Part shown: positions 45,471-55,297 of the stretch, piece after piece | How the letters are laid out: the number at the start of each line of letters is the position of its first letter | Numbering within the stretch: the first letter of the stretch is position 1 | DNA from: Euleptes europaea | Taxonomy: Eukaryota > Chordata > Lepidosauria > Squamata > Sphaerodactylidae | Reading direction: 5' to 3' | Length of the DNA stretch: 64,000 nt | NCBI RefSeq assembly: GCF_029931775.1 | Contig: NC_079323.1 | Coordinates: forward strand, 1,337,001 to 1,401,000 | Program-made: the position numbers and the translations under genes | Notes under the pieces: model-generated | What the model was told of the DNA's origin: nothing | Seen by the model: the letters and a program-made list of their open reading frames with translations, nothing else | Databases searched by the model: none

Positions 45471-46250
45471 CTGATTCCCTTCCTGATTGTTGCAGATGAA
45501 ACCTAAGCTAAAGGCACAGGTGCTGGGCAGGCTGGAATTTCTCCTGGTCATTTGGCAACCCGAATGTAAAGTTATATGGGCTGCCAGGCAGGGCTTTGTC
45601 TGGCTGCAGAGCACTCTGTTTGCATTTGGGGAGGGGGAATAGAGCTGCCTCCATGTTTATCCCCCAAGACTGTCTGAGAAAGGTGGGTACCTGTCCTCTG
45701 GGTCTTCACTTACTTGGTGTTGCTTGGTGTTGAAAGATAACTGAATCCCCCCCCCCCCATCTCTGAGGCAAAAACACATGCACACTCTTGATCTGGGCTG
45801 GCGAGGCATGGCCCGGCCCGACCAAGTGACATTTATGTCATAGCCAGTCCTCATAACAATTGAGTTTGACACCCTTGAGCCAGCTGAAGCACTAACACTA
45901 GAAGCAGCCACATTACTGATCGTGTGGAACAGCCGAATATGAAACAGCCCCACACAGATACACCCTCAGTCACTAAGCACTACGAAGGGCAGGTTGTAAC
46001 TTTTTTTCTGCAGTATAAACACTTTTCAGGTGCAGTCTCAGTAAGGAAAAAACCCATCCTTAAAATCCTTTAATAAATGGTATAATTATAGGTACACCAA
46101 TGAATTGTTTTAAAATAAATTTCTTTAAGATTTATTATCAGTAAATGTTTGGTTTGTATACCAATTTTATATACCTATATCCCCAGCGGGGTCCCCTAAA
46201 AATTTCTTGGGGAAAAAGGGGTTGCGAGTGGGAAAAGTTTGAGAAGCTCT
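45471..46250. other. Intergenic DNA, possible hAT end near 46030-46250
   Basis: The stretch ending GAAAAGTTTGAGAAGCTCTG (about 46247) looks like the right end of another hAT-type element (CAGAGCTTCTCAAAC on the other strand). I could not find its left end. 45471-46030 shows nothing. Confidence 0.35.
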
Positions 46251-46252
46251 GA

Positions 46253-46358
46253 TCTAGTCCAACCCCCTGCACAATTCAGGAAACTCACAACTACCCCCAC
46301 ACACACACACCCAGCGACCCATACTTCATACCCAGAAGAACCACAAGGGAATTTCCCT
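46253..46358 (-). repeat. CR1 tail fragment, antisense, upstream of IL18BP
   Basis: CTAGTCCAACCCCCTGCACAA to CATACCCAGAAG; the last bases (to about 46358) are only loosely CR1-like. It reaches the proposed IL18BP promoter. Confidence 0.7.
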
Positions 46359-46440
46359 ACTGAGTCAGAGGGTGACTGCTCTATAAGAGCTTTCTTCCCC
46401 AGCCGCTGAATCCACCATCTCCACCACCAGACGGCAGAAG
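46347..46440 (+). promoter_or_regulatory. IL18BP: Proposed IL18BP promoter (NF-kB, AP-1, TATA)
   Basis: Within 95 bp: GGGAATTTCCC at 46347-46357 (palindromic NF-kB consensus), TGAGTCA at 46361-46367 (AP-1 consensus) and TATAAG at 46382-46387 with flanking C and AG. The ATG at 46441 is about 59 bp after the TATA box, leaving a 5' UTR of roughly 30 nt. The motifs are seen; their use is inferred from spacing and from the splice-ready short exon that follows. Confidence 0.5.
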
Positions 46441-46456
46441 ATGTCTTCAGCCCCAG
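46441..46456 (+). CDS. IL18BP: IL18BP proposed first coding exon
   Basis: ATGTCTTCAGCCCCAG then donor GTAGGG: MSSAP plus the first base of a Gly codon (phase 1). The next exon needs exactly phase 1 and has no Met of its own before the signal peptide. The start has A at -3 (AAGATGT). Another upstream exon cannot be excluded. Confidence 0.45.
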
Positions 46457-49400
46457 GTAGGGATCCAGCGGAGTCCCCTTGCAGCCTGCGACTTCTTCGA
46501 GCCCTGTGAGCAGGGGCTTCCTCTAAGGGTGCTGGGAACTTCTGCTCTCTGGCTTGAAAGCCAGCCCTATGTGGGGAGAGCCTGGCTATTCTGGGGTGCA
46601 AGGGGTAGCACTCTGTGCATGCTCAGAGGCTTATCTTGTAACTTGGTGTGACAAGTGGGTTCCAGGGCTAGATTCTGGCTCCAGCTCAAAGGGTGTCTGC
46701 AGCTTTTCCTCTGAAGGACAGGACCTATTTCCCTCCCCCAAACACACGCCCAGAAAGAGGCATTGTGGCCCCCCCACATCATGGCAGACCTTACAGATGC
46801 CCATCAGCTCAGCTACCTGGAGGCTGGCTTGCCACTCTCTCTGTGCCAGGCCAGCCAAGGCATCTTGCTGTCCTAGGCAACTGCAACATACAGGGCAATA
46901 ACTGGGGAGAAGAGCCTGCCCAGTGGGGCCCTTAGAGAGTCAGACGACGATCTGGGAGACCCAGGTTCGAATCCCCCCTCTGCCATGGAAGCTTGCTGGG
47001 AGACCTTGGGCTACTCACACACTCTCCGCCTAACCTACCTCGCAGGGTTGTTGTGAAGATAAAAATGGAGGAGGGAGGAACGCTGTAATAGCCTGCTTTG
47101 GGTTCCTATTGAGAAGAAAACACGGGTGTCAATATCTCAGCAATGAAATAAATTGGCTGCCTTGGGGACCCTATTTGGGTGGAAAGGCGGCAAATAAGTG
47201 TTTTAAATAAATGACTGAATCCCTCCCTTGGTTCATGCGTGCTCACCTGTGACCTGAGGGTGATGCTGCAAGGGATTCTAGAACACACCTTGCTTCAACG
47301 GCATCCCTACATCCACAGCTATTTCCGAAGTATTCCCAATGGCTGCTGTGAACTACAAGGAAAGATGGGATATAAATGTTTTAATAGTAAATATATAAAT
47401 AAATGGGGGGGTGTGTCTGGCTGCCACAACAGCATTCAGGAGGAAAGGGGAACCTCTCGACCACTTTCTTAGCTGTCAGGCCCTGAAACTTTCTCTCTCT
47501 GGTTGCTTCCACTTCCACTGGTGGGCGATTCCCTGGCTTTGCTCTCAAGGCCTCTGCAAATGCAAAGACCGTCTCTGCAGGGGCAGCCCTCCGTGTCTGC
47601 CCTCCCCCTGCCCCCCTACCCCCAGCGAGCTTTTTTGCCATTGGTAGTAGGAATATTGCCATGTGTTTTAACTCTATAGTGATGTAGCTGCAACAACAAA
47701 ACATGTTGTAGTAATTGGCAAAAAGCCTACAGGTAGTAAGTGGGGGGAATGATGGGTACGGGGCAGGATGGCTTTGGCGGTGGGCAGGGAGGTGCAGAAA
47801 CCCACACCTCCTCCGTTTGTGCTTTCCCCAATCCCAGTCTGGAGACCATCTTCCCAGAAAGACGGGACCAAAGCAGTGGGCGAATGCATGACAATATTGA
47901 ACACAAGCTGCCGTATACTGAATCAGACCCCCCCCCCTTGGTCCATCAATGTCAGTATTGCCTACTCAGACTGGCAGCGGCTCTCCAGGGTCTCAGGCAG
48001 GGGTCTTTCACATCAGCTACCTGCCTGGTCTGTTTAAGTGGAGATGCCGGGGATTGAACCTGGGACCTTCTGCGTGCCAAGCAGATGCTCTGCCACTGAG
48101 CCACAGCCCCTCCCCAATATTGTGTAGAAGCCTCGGTAACAAGCGCATCCTCCATCAATTTAATTTTTTACCCTGCCTTTCCTCCAAGGAGCTCAGAATA
48201 ACACACACGGTTCTGCGCTCCAGGAGTTTCCCAACCTGGATTTAACAACCCTATCCGCCCCCCCCCCCAATTCCTCACCAGTGGCCATACACATATGCCA
48301 TACTTTCAAATGCTGCTAAGGTTGAGAGGACCTCAATCCATTGGATTACTGGAGGTAGGAATTTATCTTCCCAGAGTTGTAATATACAAAAACAATGTAG
48401 TGCATCAAGGGCTCCTTGGGAGCTGGAGAAGTGAGCTACTCACAAAGGCTGAAAATACTCGCTTTGAGTTGCAGGGAAGTGAGCAGTGAAATCTGAGCTG
48501 GGCGCCTTCTCTGCTTCCAAGCGGCTGACCGCCTGGTTTCCAAAGGGAGTTTTCTAAAGGGGACGGGATTTGTGTGTGTGGTGTTTATGGCTTCTTTAGA
48601 GTCACAGCAGTTCCCTCTTGTTGCTTGCCATGAGGTTTGTGCAGAAAAGGAAGTCCCACTCGATTGTTTGCCACCGTTAATCTTAACGGAGGGGAGCATG
48701 GAAAAGTCTCCAGCCCGCCATTCTCTCCCCCCCACCCCTGACAGAGGGAGGCTAGTCTTGAATCAGCAAGAAAGGCACCAACAGTTGGGGGGGTGGGCTG
48801 CCTTGAGATGGAGCCCCGGCCTGTGACTCCTCCTGACCGCTCCACCCACTCTACTTGCAGGTCTCCAGCTCAAGATCCACGGCCTCCTCCTAGCCCTGCT
48901 CTGCAGCTTCACCTGCTTCCAAGGGACAGGTAAGGCGAGAGAGAGGAACAGACTCCCGGGGATTCGCGACCTGCATTGGCAACTCTCAGCCGCTAACAGA
49001 GGGGCCACCTAGACCCCTGGACAGCCTTCGGCATGCAGGTAGGGGAGCCAGGCTCCAGGTGGGACCTGGAGATCTCCCAGAATTACAGATCATCTCCAGA
49101 CTGCAGAGATCAGTTCCCCTGGAGCAAATGGCTGCTTTGGAGGGTGGACTCTAAGGCACCCCTCTGAGGTTCCTGTCCTCCCCAGGTTCCACCCCCAAAT
49201 CTCCAGGTGTTTCCCAACCTGGATCTGGCAACCCTACCCCCTCATTCCCTGCCAGTGGCTCGGTGGGACAGGACCTGGCAAAGATACATACTGGGAAGTC
49301 CTTGCATGTCTGGTCTCCTCTGGCTATGCCTACCCATTGCAGCCTCCTGGGGTTGCCAGCTTCCAGATGGGGCCCAGAGCTCTCTCAGGATAACATCTGA

Positions 49401-51766
49401 TCTCTGGACGCCAGAGATCAGTTCCCCTGGAGGAAAATGGCAGCTTTGGAGGGTGGACTCTATGGCATTATATTCCAGTGAGGTCTCTCCCCAGGCTCCA
49501 CCTGGAATTTCCTCCCCTTGGAGTTGGCAACCCCATGCCTCCTCCATGAGGTTGCTGGGAGGTGGCTGTGTTGGCTGCAGCACAACCTGGGGAGGGGGGT
49601 GGCCGGCATTTTCCTTGGGGGAAGTTGCAGGGGGAGTTCCCAGCATGGGATGAAGAGCCTCCCCTGCGGCCTGCAGAGGGATGCTCAGCCCAGTCCCCCT
49701 GCCCCCCATCCTGGGTGCCCCGTGGCTGTCCCCAAATGCCCAGCAAGACCAGAAGCCAAGCCTTGACAGCCCCCCCACCCGGCTCACAGCAGAGCGCTTC
49801 AACCTATCGCCGCCCAGGGGGGCCATTGCTGGGTTGAGAAATGCCTGGAGATTTGGGGGTGGAGCCTGGGGAGGGCATCCTTTGGAGGGGGGGAGAGACT
49901 TTAGTGGGGTACAATGCCATAGAGCCCACCCTCCCATGCAGCCTTTTTCTCCAGGGAACGGACCTCTCTGGTCTGGAGATCAGCTGTCATTCTGGGAGAT
50001 CTCCAGGCCCCACCTGGAGGTTGGCAACCCTAATTGCCGAGCTGAGCCCAGGGTCCCACAGACAGTGATTCCAAGTCAAAGGAGCCTAGAAGGGCTCTGC
50101 GGCCCAAGCCGAACCAACACCACCCTCCCTAAACCTCTTGGGAACAGCCTTTTCTTTCTCCACCTTCAGATGCAACACGGCACCCGTCCATCAACTCTAC
50201 CCTGAAAATCAGTCCTTCCATTGGTAAGTGAACACCCTGCCTGCAACAAGCCCAGCTGGAAAGAGAGGGGGCCAGAGGGAGGGAGGAATCAGCCCCCCCC
50301 ACACACTTTGAATTGCCTAGCTGTGGAAACGTTTGGTGGCTGAGGGAGGGGGGGGTCCAGTCACCCCCTTCCCTCAGAAATTGGAGCCCAGAGCCAAACT
50401 GGGTGCAGCGTTATTGGTGTGTCCTAAGAAACCACTGGGTGGCTCGGCTGCACATTTTTTTCTGCTGGGATGCCTCCCTGCTTGCTCAGCTGCACATTTT
50501 TTTCCGGCTGGGATGCCTCCCTGCTTGCTAACTGAATGTGGGAGCTGATGGCTGCAAGGAGAGGAATGTTCTAGCTGTCCCTGTCCTTCTGTCCCCATTC
50601 CCCCCCTTCACACATGCCATGGGTTGTCCTGGATGCTCCCTCGTAGCTCAGTTTCCCCCCCCCCCCCATGCTCTCCTCCTCCTCCCAGGGCAAAACTTCA
50701 GTGTCCCATGCACGGGTTACTCAGCATTTCGAAGTTGCAGCATCTACTGGCTGGCTAACAGCTCATTCGTAGAAGACTTGTACCCAGACGGTGCAGTGAG
50801 CGAGGAGGAAGCCAGGTGAGTAAATGTGGCCATTTCCCGGAGAGACTGAGCTCCGGTGGCAGAGGAAAGGGCACAGCTGTATGGGAGAGTCATGGCTCAG
50901 TGGCAGAGCATCTGCCTGGCTTGCAGAAGGTCCCGGGTTCAATCCCCAGCATCTCCGGTTAAAAAGGACCAGGCGGTAGATGATGTGAAAGGTCTTTGCC
51001 TGAGACCTTGGAGATAGGCTTGCCAACCTCCAGGTAGTGGAAGAGATCCAAACAGCACTCACAAGGTAGTATAAAGAGGAAATAAATTTATGAAAGTGTA
51101 GGTAAGTGCAAAAAGTGAACATATATAAAGATCTTTGCCTGAGACCTTGGAGATAGGCTTGCCAACCTCCAGGTAGTAGCTGGAGATCTCCTGCTATTAC
51201 AACTGATCTCCAGCCGACAGAGATCAGTTCCCCTGGAGAACTTACCTGTCACTGTTGTTCATCGAAGTCTTCATTTGGGAGCCTGGTGCTCTTATAGGGC
51301 CATGGACAGGGATCTGACTCAGGGCTGGCTCTCCCCAGGGGGTTCTGCCAGCTCCTAGCTATTGACAGTGTGCTGAACTGGCCCTGGCCTTAGATGGGGT
51401 CACTCCTTTTCCACCCTTTAAGAAGCACTTCCAAAATCCCCGGGTTTTTAAAAGCTCTCGTGGCAATGGCCCAGACTGTTATTTTGTCCCAAGTCCCCCC
51501 CCCCCCGCTTCCCTCCCCGACGCTGTGTCTCACGGCTAACCCGGGCTGCGTTCTTCCCTCGCAGAGAAATGAGTAGCGGGCCAGGCCGCCGCCTGGGCCG
51601 GGACCTGGTCTTCCACGCCTTCTCCGAGCGGGACCTGCAGACCACCTTCAGGTGTGTCATTCTCGACCCAACAGGGGCTGCCCAGAAGACCCTCACCTGG
51701 CTGCTGCCGGAGGAGGGGGGGCCCAGGAGCGGAGGGGGCGGGAGCGGATTGCCGGAAGAGCCTTGA
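46441..51766 (+). CDS. IL18BP: IL18BP, interleukin-18-binding protein
   Basis: Coding exons: 46441-46456 (proposed), 48861-48929, 50170-50223, 50689-50815 and 51565-51766. They sum to 468 nt (155 residues plus TGA) with all phases consistent; human IL18BP is longer (about 194 aa). Residues 7-27 form a signal peptide (GLLLALLCSFTCF). A single Ig-like domain has its disulfide pair at C54 and C119. The IL-18-binding strand reads SIYWLANSSFVEDL against human SILYWLGNGSFIEHL. N-glycosylation sites are N37, N49 and N70. The C-terminus is a Gly-rich tail. The product is a secreted decoy that blocks IL-18 and so dampens interferon-gamma responses. Position between RNF121 and NUMA1 matches human 11q13. 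The first exon is inferred; the other four are clear. Confidence 0.88.
46460..46936. other. IL18BP intron 1 DNA without recognised features
   Basis: Nothing supported. Confidence 0.4.
46938..47200 (+). repeat. SINE, third tRNA-derived family, sense
   Basis: GACCCAGGTTCGAATCCCCC (B box), CTGCCATGGAAGCTTGCTGG, CTACCTCGCAGGGTTGTTGTG; tail near GGGTGGAAAGGCGGCAAATAAG. Confidence 0.8.
47205..47893. other. IL18BP intron 1 DNA without recognised features
   Basis: A SINE-like AT tail (GGATATAAATGTTTTAATAG) near 47367 and otherwise nothing. Confidence 0.4.
47897..48118 (-). repeat. tRNA-Ala-like SINE, antisense
   Basis: Tail CAAGCTGCCGTATACTGAATC; head GGAGATGCCGGGGATTGAACC and GAGCCACAGCCCCTCCCC. 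Confidence 0.88.
48119..48860. other. IL18BP intron 1 end
   Basis: A partial MITE-like end (CCCAACCTGGATTTAACAACC) near 48230, and the acceptor CTCTACTTGCAG at 48849-48860. No further exon recognised. Confidence 0.4.
48861..48929 (+). CDS. IL18BP: IL18BP signal-peptide exon
   Basis: Acceptor CTACTTGCAG, donor GTAAGG. Codes for LQLKIHGLLLALLCSFTCFQ then GT. Phase 1 entry and phase 1 exit. Confidence 0.85.
49037..50033. mobile_element. Three hAT-type TAGGG MITEs in IL18BP intron 2
   Basis: Copies at about 49037-49234 (head-first), 49348-49535 (head-first; ends GGGGTTGCCAG and TTGGCAACCCC) and 49828-50033 (reverse; GAGGTTGGCAACCCTAA end). Each has GATCAGTTCCCCTGGAG or its inverse and the ACTCTATGGCATTATA or GGCACC region. 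Between the second and third, 49536-49827 is unique GC-rich DNA. Long open frames across these copies are artefacts. Confidence 0.85.
50170..50223 (+). CDS. IL18BP: IL18BP exon 3
   Basis: Acceptor CTCCACCTTCAG, donor GTAAGT. Codes for ATRHPSINSTLKISPSI, a linker before the Ig domain with the N37-S-T glycosylation site. Phase 1 entry and exit. Confidence 0.85.
50441..50530 (+). repeat. Tandem pair of 43-bp units in IL18BP intron 3
   Basis: GCTCGGCTGCACATTTTTTT and GCTCAGCTGCACATTTTTTT, each followed by GCTGGGATGCCTCCCTGCTT. Confidence 0.9.
50689..50815 (+). CDS. IL18BP: IL18BP exon 4 (Ig domain, first half)
   Basis: Acceptor CTCCTCCTCCCAG, donor GTGAGT. Codes for QNFSVPCTGYSAFRSCSIYW then LANSSFVEDLYPDGAVSEEE. 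Holds C54, W67 and the binding strand. Phase 2 exit. Confidence 0.93.
50883..51008 (+). repeat. tRNA-Ala-like SINE, truncated
   Basis: GGGAGAGTCATGGCTCAGTGG, GGTTCAATCCCCAGCATCTCC. It stops at GCCTGAGACCTTGGAGA, where a MITE fragment begins. Confidence 0.82.
50992..51250. repeat. 46-bp direct duplication around a unique insert, with partial MITE
   Basis: 50992-51038 and about 51131-51177 are nearly identical (TCTTTGCCTGAGACCTTGG ... CCAACCTCCAGGTAGT). Between them is about 90 bp of AT-rich DNA found nowhere else in the window (GTAGTATAAAGAGGAAATAA). The second copy continues into a TAGGG MITE fragment to about 51245. Confidence 0.82.
51565..51766 (+). CDS. IL18BP: IL18BP exon 5 (Ig domain, second half, and C-terminus)
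   Basis: Acceptor TTCTTCCCTCGCAG. Codes for EMSSGPGRRLGRDLVFHAFS, then ERDLQTTFRCVILDP (C119) and a Gly/Pro-rich tail ending SGLPEEP and TGA. A donor (GTAAGA) follows one base after the TGA, so the 3' UTR is probably spliced. Confidence 0.93.
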
Positions 51767-51919
51767 GGTAAGAACAGGTGTTGAGGAGGGAGGGGGAGGG
51801 GGTTATCGTGGCAGTTCACCAACTCCTCAGGACCCTGCAGGCTTCCCTGCATTCTGGATTGGGACCAGGCTCACAGAAGGGAGAGCTATGAAATCACCCC
51901 CCCAGACCCATTTCTAAGA

Positions 51920-52535
51920 ATGGGAGGAGGAGAAGAGTTGGTTTTTATATGCCGACTTTCTCTACCACTTAAGGGAGAACCAACCCGGCTTACAATCCCC
52001 TTCCCTTCCCCTCCCCACAACAGACACCCTGTGAGGTGGGTGAGGCTGAGAGAGCTCTAGGAGAGCTGTGACTGGCCCATGGTCACCCAGCTGGCATCAC
52101 AGAATCAGAGTTGGAAGGGTCATCTAGTCCAACCCCCTGCACAATGCAGGAAATTCACAACCACCTCCCCCACCCCACACCCCCAGTGACTCCTACTCCA
52201 TGCCCAGAATATGGCCAAGGTGCGCTCCCTCTCATCATCTGCCTAAGGTCATAGAATCAGCATTGCTGACAGATGGCCACCTAGCCTCTGCTTAAAAACC
52301 TCCAGGGAAGGAGAGCTTACCACCTCCCGAGGAAGCTTGTCCCACAGAGGAACCGCTCTGTTAGAAAATTCTTCCTAATGTCTAGATGCTTCATGTGGAG
52401 GAGTGGGGGAAACCAACCTGGTCGACCAGATTAGCCTCCGCCGCTCATGTGGAGGAGTGGGGAATCAAACCCAGTTCTCCAGATTAGAGTCCACCGCTCC
52501 AAACCACTGCTCTTAACCACTACACCATGTTGGCT
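51920..52535 (-). repeat. tRNA-derived SINE split by a CR1 tail
   Basis: SINE at about 51920-52093 and 52389-52535 (GGAGAAGAGTTGGTTTTTAT; CCACCGCTCCAAACCACTGC; CACTACACCATGTTGGC). A CR1 3' end, antisense, fills 52094-52388 (CACAGAATCAGAGTTGGAAG to CTTCCTAATGTCTAG). Confidence 0.85.
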
Positions 52536-52565
52536 CTTGATTCACTGGGTCAGACCAAAACTCCA

Positions 52566-52757
52566 AGCTGGGAAATCCCTGAAGATTTGTGGGGGGGGGG
52601 GAGCCCAGGGAGGGCGGGCTTTAGGAATGGGAGCTCTACAGGGGATAATGCCATGCAGCCCACCCTCCAAAACAGTGATTTTCTCCAGGGGAACTGGTCT
52701 CCGTAGCCTGGAGGTCAGTAGTCATCCCAGGCCTCACCAAGAGGTTGGCAGCCTTAC
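52566..52757 (-). mobile_element. hAT-type TAGGG MITE, reverse
   Basis: AAGCTGGGAAATCCCTGAAG start, AATGCCATGCAGCCCACC, CCAGGGGAACTGGTCTCC and an end in AGAGGTTGGCAGCCTTA. Confidence 0.8.
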
Positions 52758-53235
52758 CAAGATCCTTCCACCAGTGGCTTGTTAGACTCTTCCAGGAAGC
52801 GCCCATGAAGGCCTGAAAACAAGCAGCTCTTCCAAGGTATGCTACCTTTAAACCTGGAGGTTTAACAGTGTAATAACTGGTACCCAACCAGGTACCACCT
52901 GACTCCCCCCCCCATAATTATTTAATCCCCTTCTAAGTCAGCAGCTACCACATCTTGTGTCAGGGAGTTCCATCAGTTCAATATGCCTTCTGCAAGAGAA
53001 TTTCCCCTCTCTTTTGTCTGCATTGGGTAACCCCAAATTCTAGCATCCTGAGGGAGAAATGGTTTCTGTAGCCAGTGTCTCCATACCACGCCTAATTCTG
53101 TTGGCTGATCATCTCTGGCAACAGGGTGCTTCTGGCTCTTGCTATGACAGGGGCGGGGGTGCCAGATGTGGAGTCCTCTTAAGAGCTCTTCCATCCAGAC
53201 CTGCTCAGTTTCTGCAAGAGATGCAGCTGCTGTCT

Positions 53236-53830
53236 TCCACCTAGAGTATTGTGTTCAGTTTTGGGCACTGCAATTTCAGAAGGATGCAGACAAGCTGGAA
53301 AGTGTCCAGAGGGCAACAAAGATGGGGAGGGGTGTGGAGACCAAGTCCTATGAGGAAAGGTGGAAGGAGCTGGGTATACTTAGCCTGAAAAGGAGAAGAC
53401 TGAGAGGGGATATGACAACCATCTTCAAGTACTTGAAGGGCTGTCACATGGAGGAAGGTGCTGAGTTGTTTTCTGTTGCCCCAGAAGGTCGGACCAGAAC
53501 CAACGGGTTGAAACTAAATCAAGAGTTTCCGTCTAAATGTTAGGAAGAACTTCCTGACAGAGCGGTTCCTCAGTGGAACACGCTTTCTCAGGAGGTGGTA
53601 AGCTCTCCTTTCCTGGAGGTTTTTAAGCAGAGGCTCGATGGCCATCTGTCAGCAAGGCTGATTCTATGACCTTAGGCAGTTCATGAGAGGGAGGGCATCT
53701 TGGCCATCTTCTGGGCATGGAGTAGGGGACCCTGGGTGTGTGGGGTGGAGGTACTTGCAAATTTCCTGCATTGTGCAGGGGGTTGGACTAGATGACCCTG
53801 GTGGTGCCTTCCAACTCTATGCTTCTATGG
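53236..53830 (+). repeat. CR1 LINE 3' end, sense
   Basis: [20 protein letters not shown], then KRRRLRGDMTTIFKYLKGCH, the 3' UTR and the tail ACTCTATGCTTCTATGG. In the 3'UTR intron of IL18BP. Confidence 0.88.
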
Positions 53831-53955
53831 AACCTACTTACCCACCCTTCTGTGGAAGGAGGCCCTGCCCGTCAAACCTTTGCCACAATAAAGCGTGGGC
53901 CCTGCCAGGTGCTAGACGACTCTCAGGTGTATTTTGCACCAACCTTCTTTCTCAG

Positions 53956-54305
53956 TTTCCAGGCTTGCCCGGGGACCAGCTGGAGGGGAGGCTCCACCAT
54001 CGGAAGCCCTCAAGCAATGGAGGGGAGGCTGAGCCACTGCTGCGAGCTGCTGGTCTGTCCAGTTTGCTTCCAGTCATTCCACGGCACTGCAAAGGATCTC
54101 TCCCTCACACACACCCTCTTTTCCAGCCATCTGGGCCACCCCCTCCCCAAAACCATAGCCACCGTTTACACCACACAGGAGATGGAGGACGTGCTGGGAA
54201 ACCGGCAGGCGGCAAGATGCTGTTCCTGGAGGATTCCAAGGCCACGCCCAGCCCCAAAATCCGTGCTGGATTGTTTGAAATAAAACCTATTGACCACCTC
54301 CAATT
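53956..54305 (+). other. IL18BP: Probable IL18BP 3' UTR terminal exon
   Basis: Strong acceptor (CCAACCTTCTTTCTCAG ends 53955), then about 330 bp without repeats, ending with AATAAA at 54279-54284. It fits a spliced 3' UTR whose upstream donor lies just after the stop codon. A 221-residue open frame over it begins inside a CR1 tail and is not taken as coding. Confidence 0.5.
54279..54284 (+). terminator. IL18BP: Polyadenylation signal for IL18BP (candidate)
   Basis: AATAAA in TTTGAAATAAAACC, followed by CTCTTGTATCCTCTGTAGTTGG. Confidence 0.55.
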
Positions 54306-54411
54306 TGAACTAATGGGGAAATGTCATCGCCTCTTGTATCCTCTGTAGTTGGAGCTTATTTAGAAAGATTATCTATGCTGCCTTTGAAGACAACTAGGGA
54401 AAAAAATTCCT

Positions 54412-54635
54412 TACCTGGATGGCCCAGGCTAGCCTGATCTCATCAGATCTCAGAAGCTAAGCAGGGCCAGCCCTGGTTAGTATTTGGATGGGAGACCACC
54501 AAGGAATACCAGGGTTGCTGTGCAGAGGAAGGCACTGGCAAACCACCTCTGTTGGTCTCTTGCCATGAAAACCCCAAAAGGGGTTGCCATAAGTCGGCTG
54601 CGACTTGATGGCACTTTACACACACACAGGAAAAA
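54412..54635 (+). repeat. 5S rRNA-headed SINE, full copy
   Basis: CTAGCCTGATCTCATCAGATC, GAAGCTAAGCAGGGCCAGC, GGATGGGAGACCACC, body GCAAACCACCTCTGTTGG, tail CATAAGTCGGCTGCGACTTG and a CACACACA end. The most complete copy in the window. Confidence 0.93.
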
Positions 54636-55295
54636 AAATTAGTGTGTCAAATATAAAACAGTCAATCAAACCACCATAAAACAAAGTTGCACTTTCCTGT
54701 AAACTGATCAGGAACGAAACTGTGTGCTAATCGAACCATGAATACAGAAAAGCAGCCTCCCAAGCTCAAATCAAGTCCCACCCCTTTAAATGCTGCTCTG
54801 AAATTGGCTTACCTCGTGAGATTTCCTTCCCCCAAAACCCATTAGCAGCATAAAAAAGCATTTTAAGAACAAAAAACAAAAAATGGAGCAATCTGAAAGA
54901 AAGGGGTGGGGAGAAATCCAAGCCTCGTTTTTAAAAAGCCTTTCCTTTGCTCAGAAAGAGCTCCGAGGTAGCAGGAAGCACGAGTCCCCGCCTCTTTACA
55001 CACTGCTTTGTGATTGGCTGTGAGAGAAGCCAATCTTCTGTTCTTCCCCTATTTGGCTATCTGCATGCTGCCTTGAAGAGGGGTCTGGAAAAGGGTGGGG
55101 CGAAGCTCAACCTGAGAAAGTTGTGCGATTGCTCAGTGACTCTGGAATGAGCCACAATAGGCATGGGAAAAACCGGGTTCATTTCACGTTGAAACAAGAT
55201 TGAGCCGACAAGGAATGAGATAATGTGCGTTCAGAAAAATTTGATCTTGACTGAAACAGGGAATAAAGGAGGCTACAGTGACCATGCTTACGTGA
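54636..55295. other. Intergenic DNA without recognised features
   Basis: Nothing supported between IL18BP and the repeats before NUMA1. Confidence 0.45.
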
Positions 55296-55297
55296 CC

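Noticed and set aside
48808-48929. ATG at 48808 as the IL18BP start
   Set aside because: It is in a different frame from the signal peptide and crosses the CTACTTGCAG acceptor.
49242-49937. 231-residue minus-strand open frame
   Set aside because: It crosses two hAT MITEs and low-complexity DNA inside an IL18BP intron.
53683-54348. 221-residue plus-strand open frame
   Set aside because: It begins in a CR1 tail and runs into the IL18BP 3' UTR exon. It is better explained as untranslated sequence.
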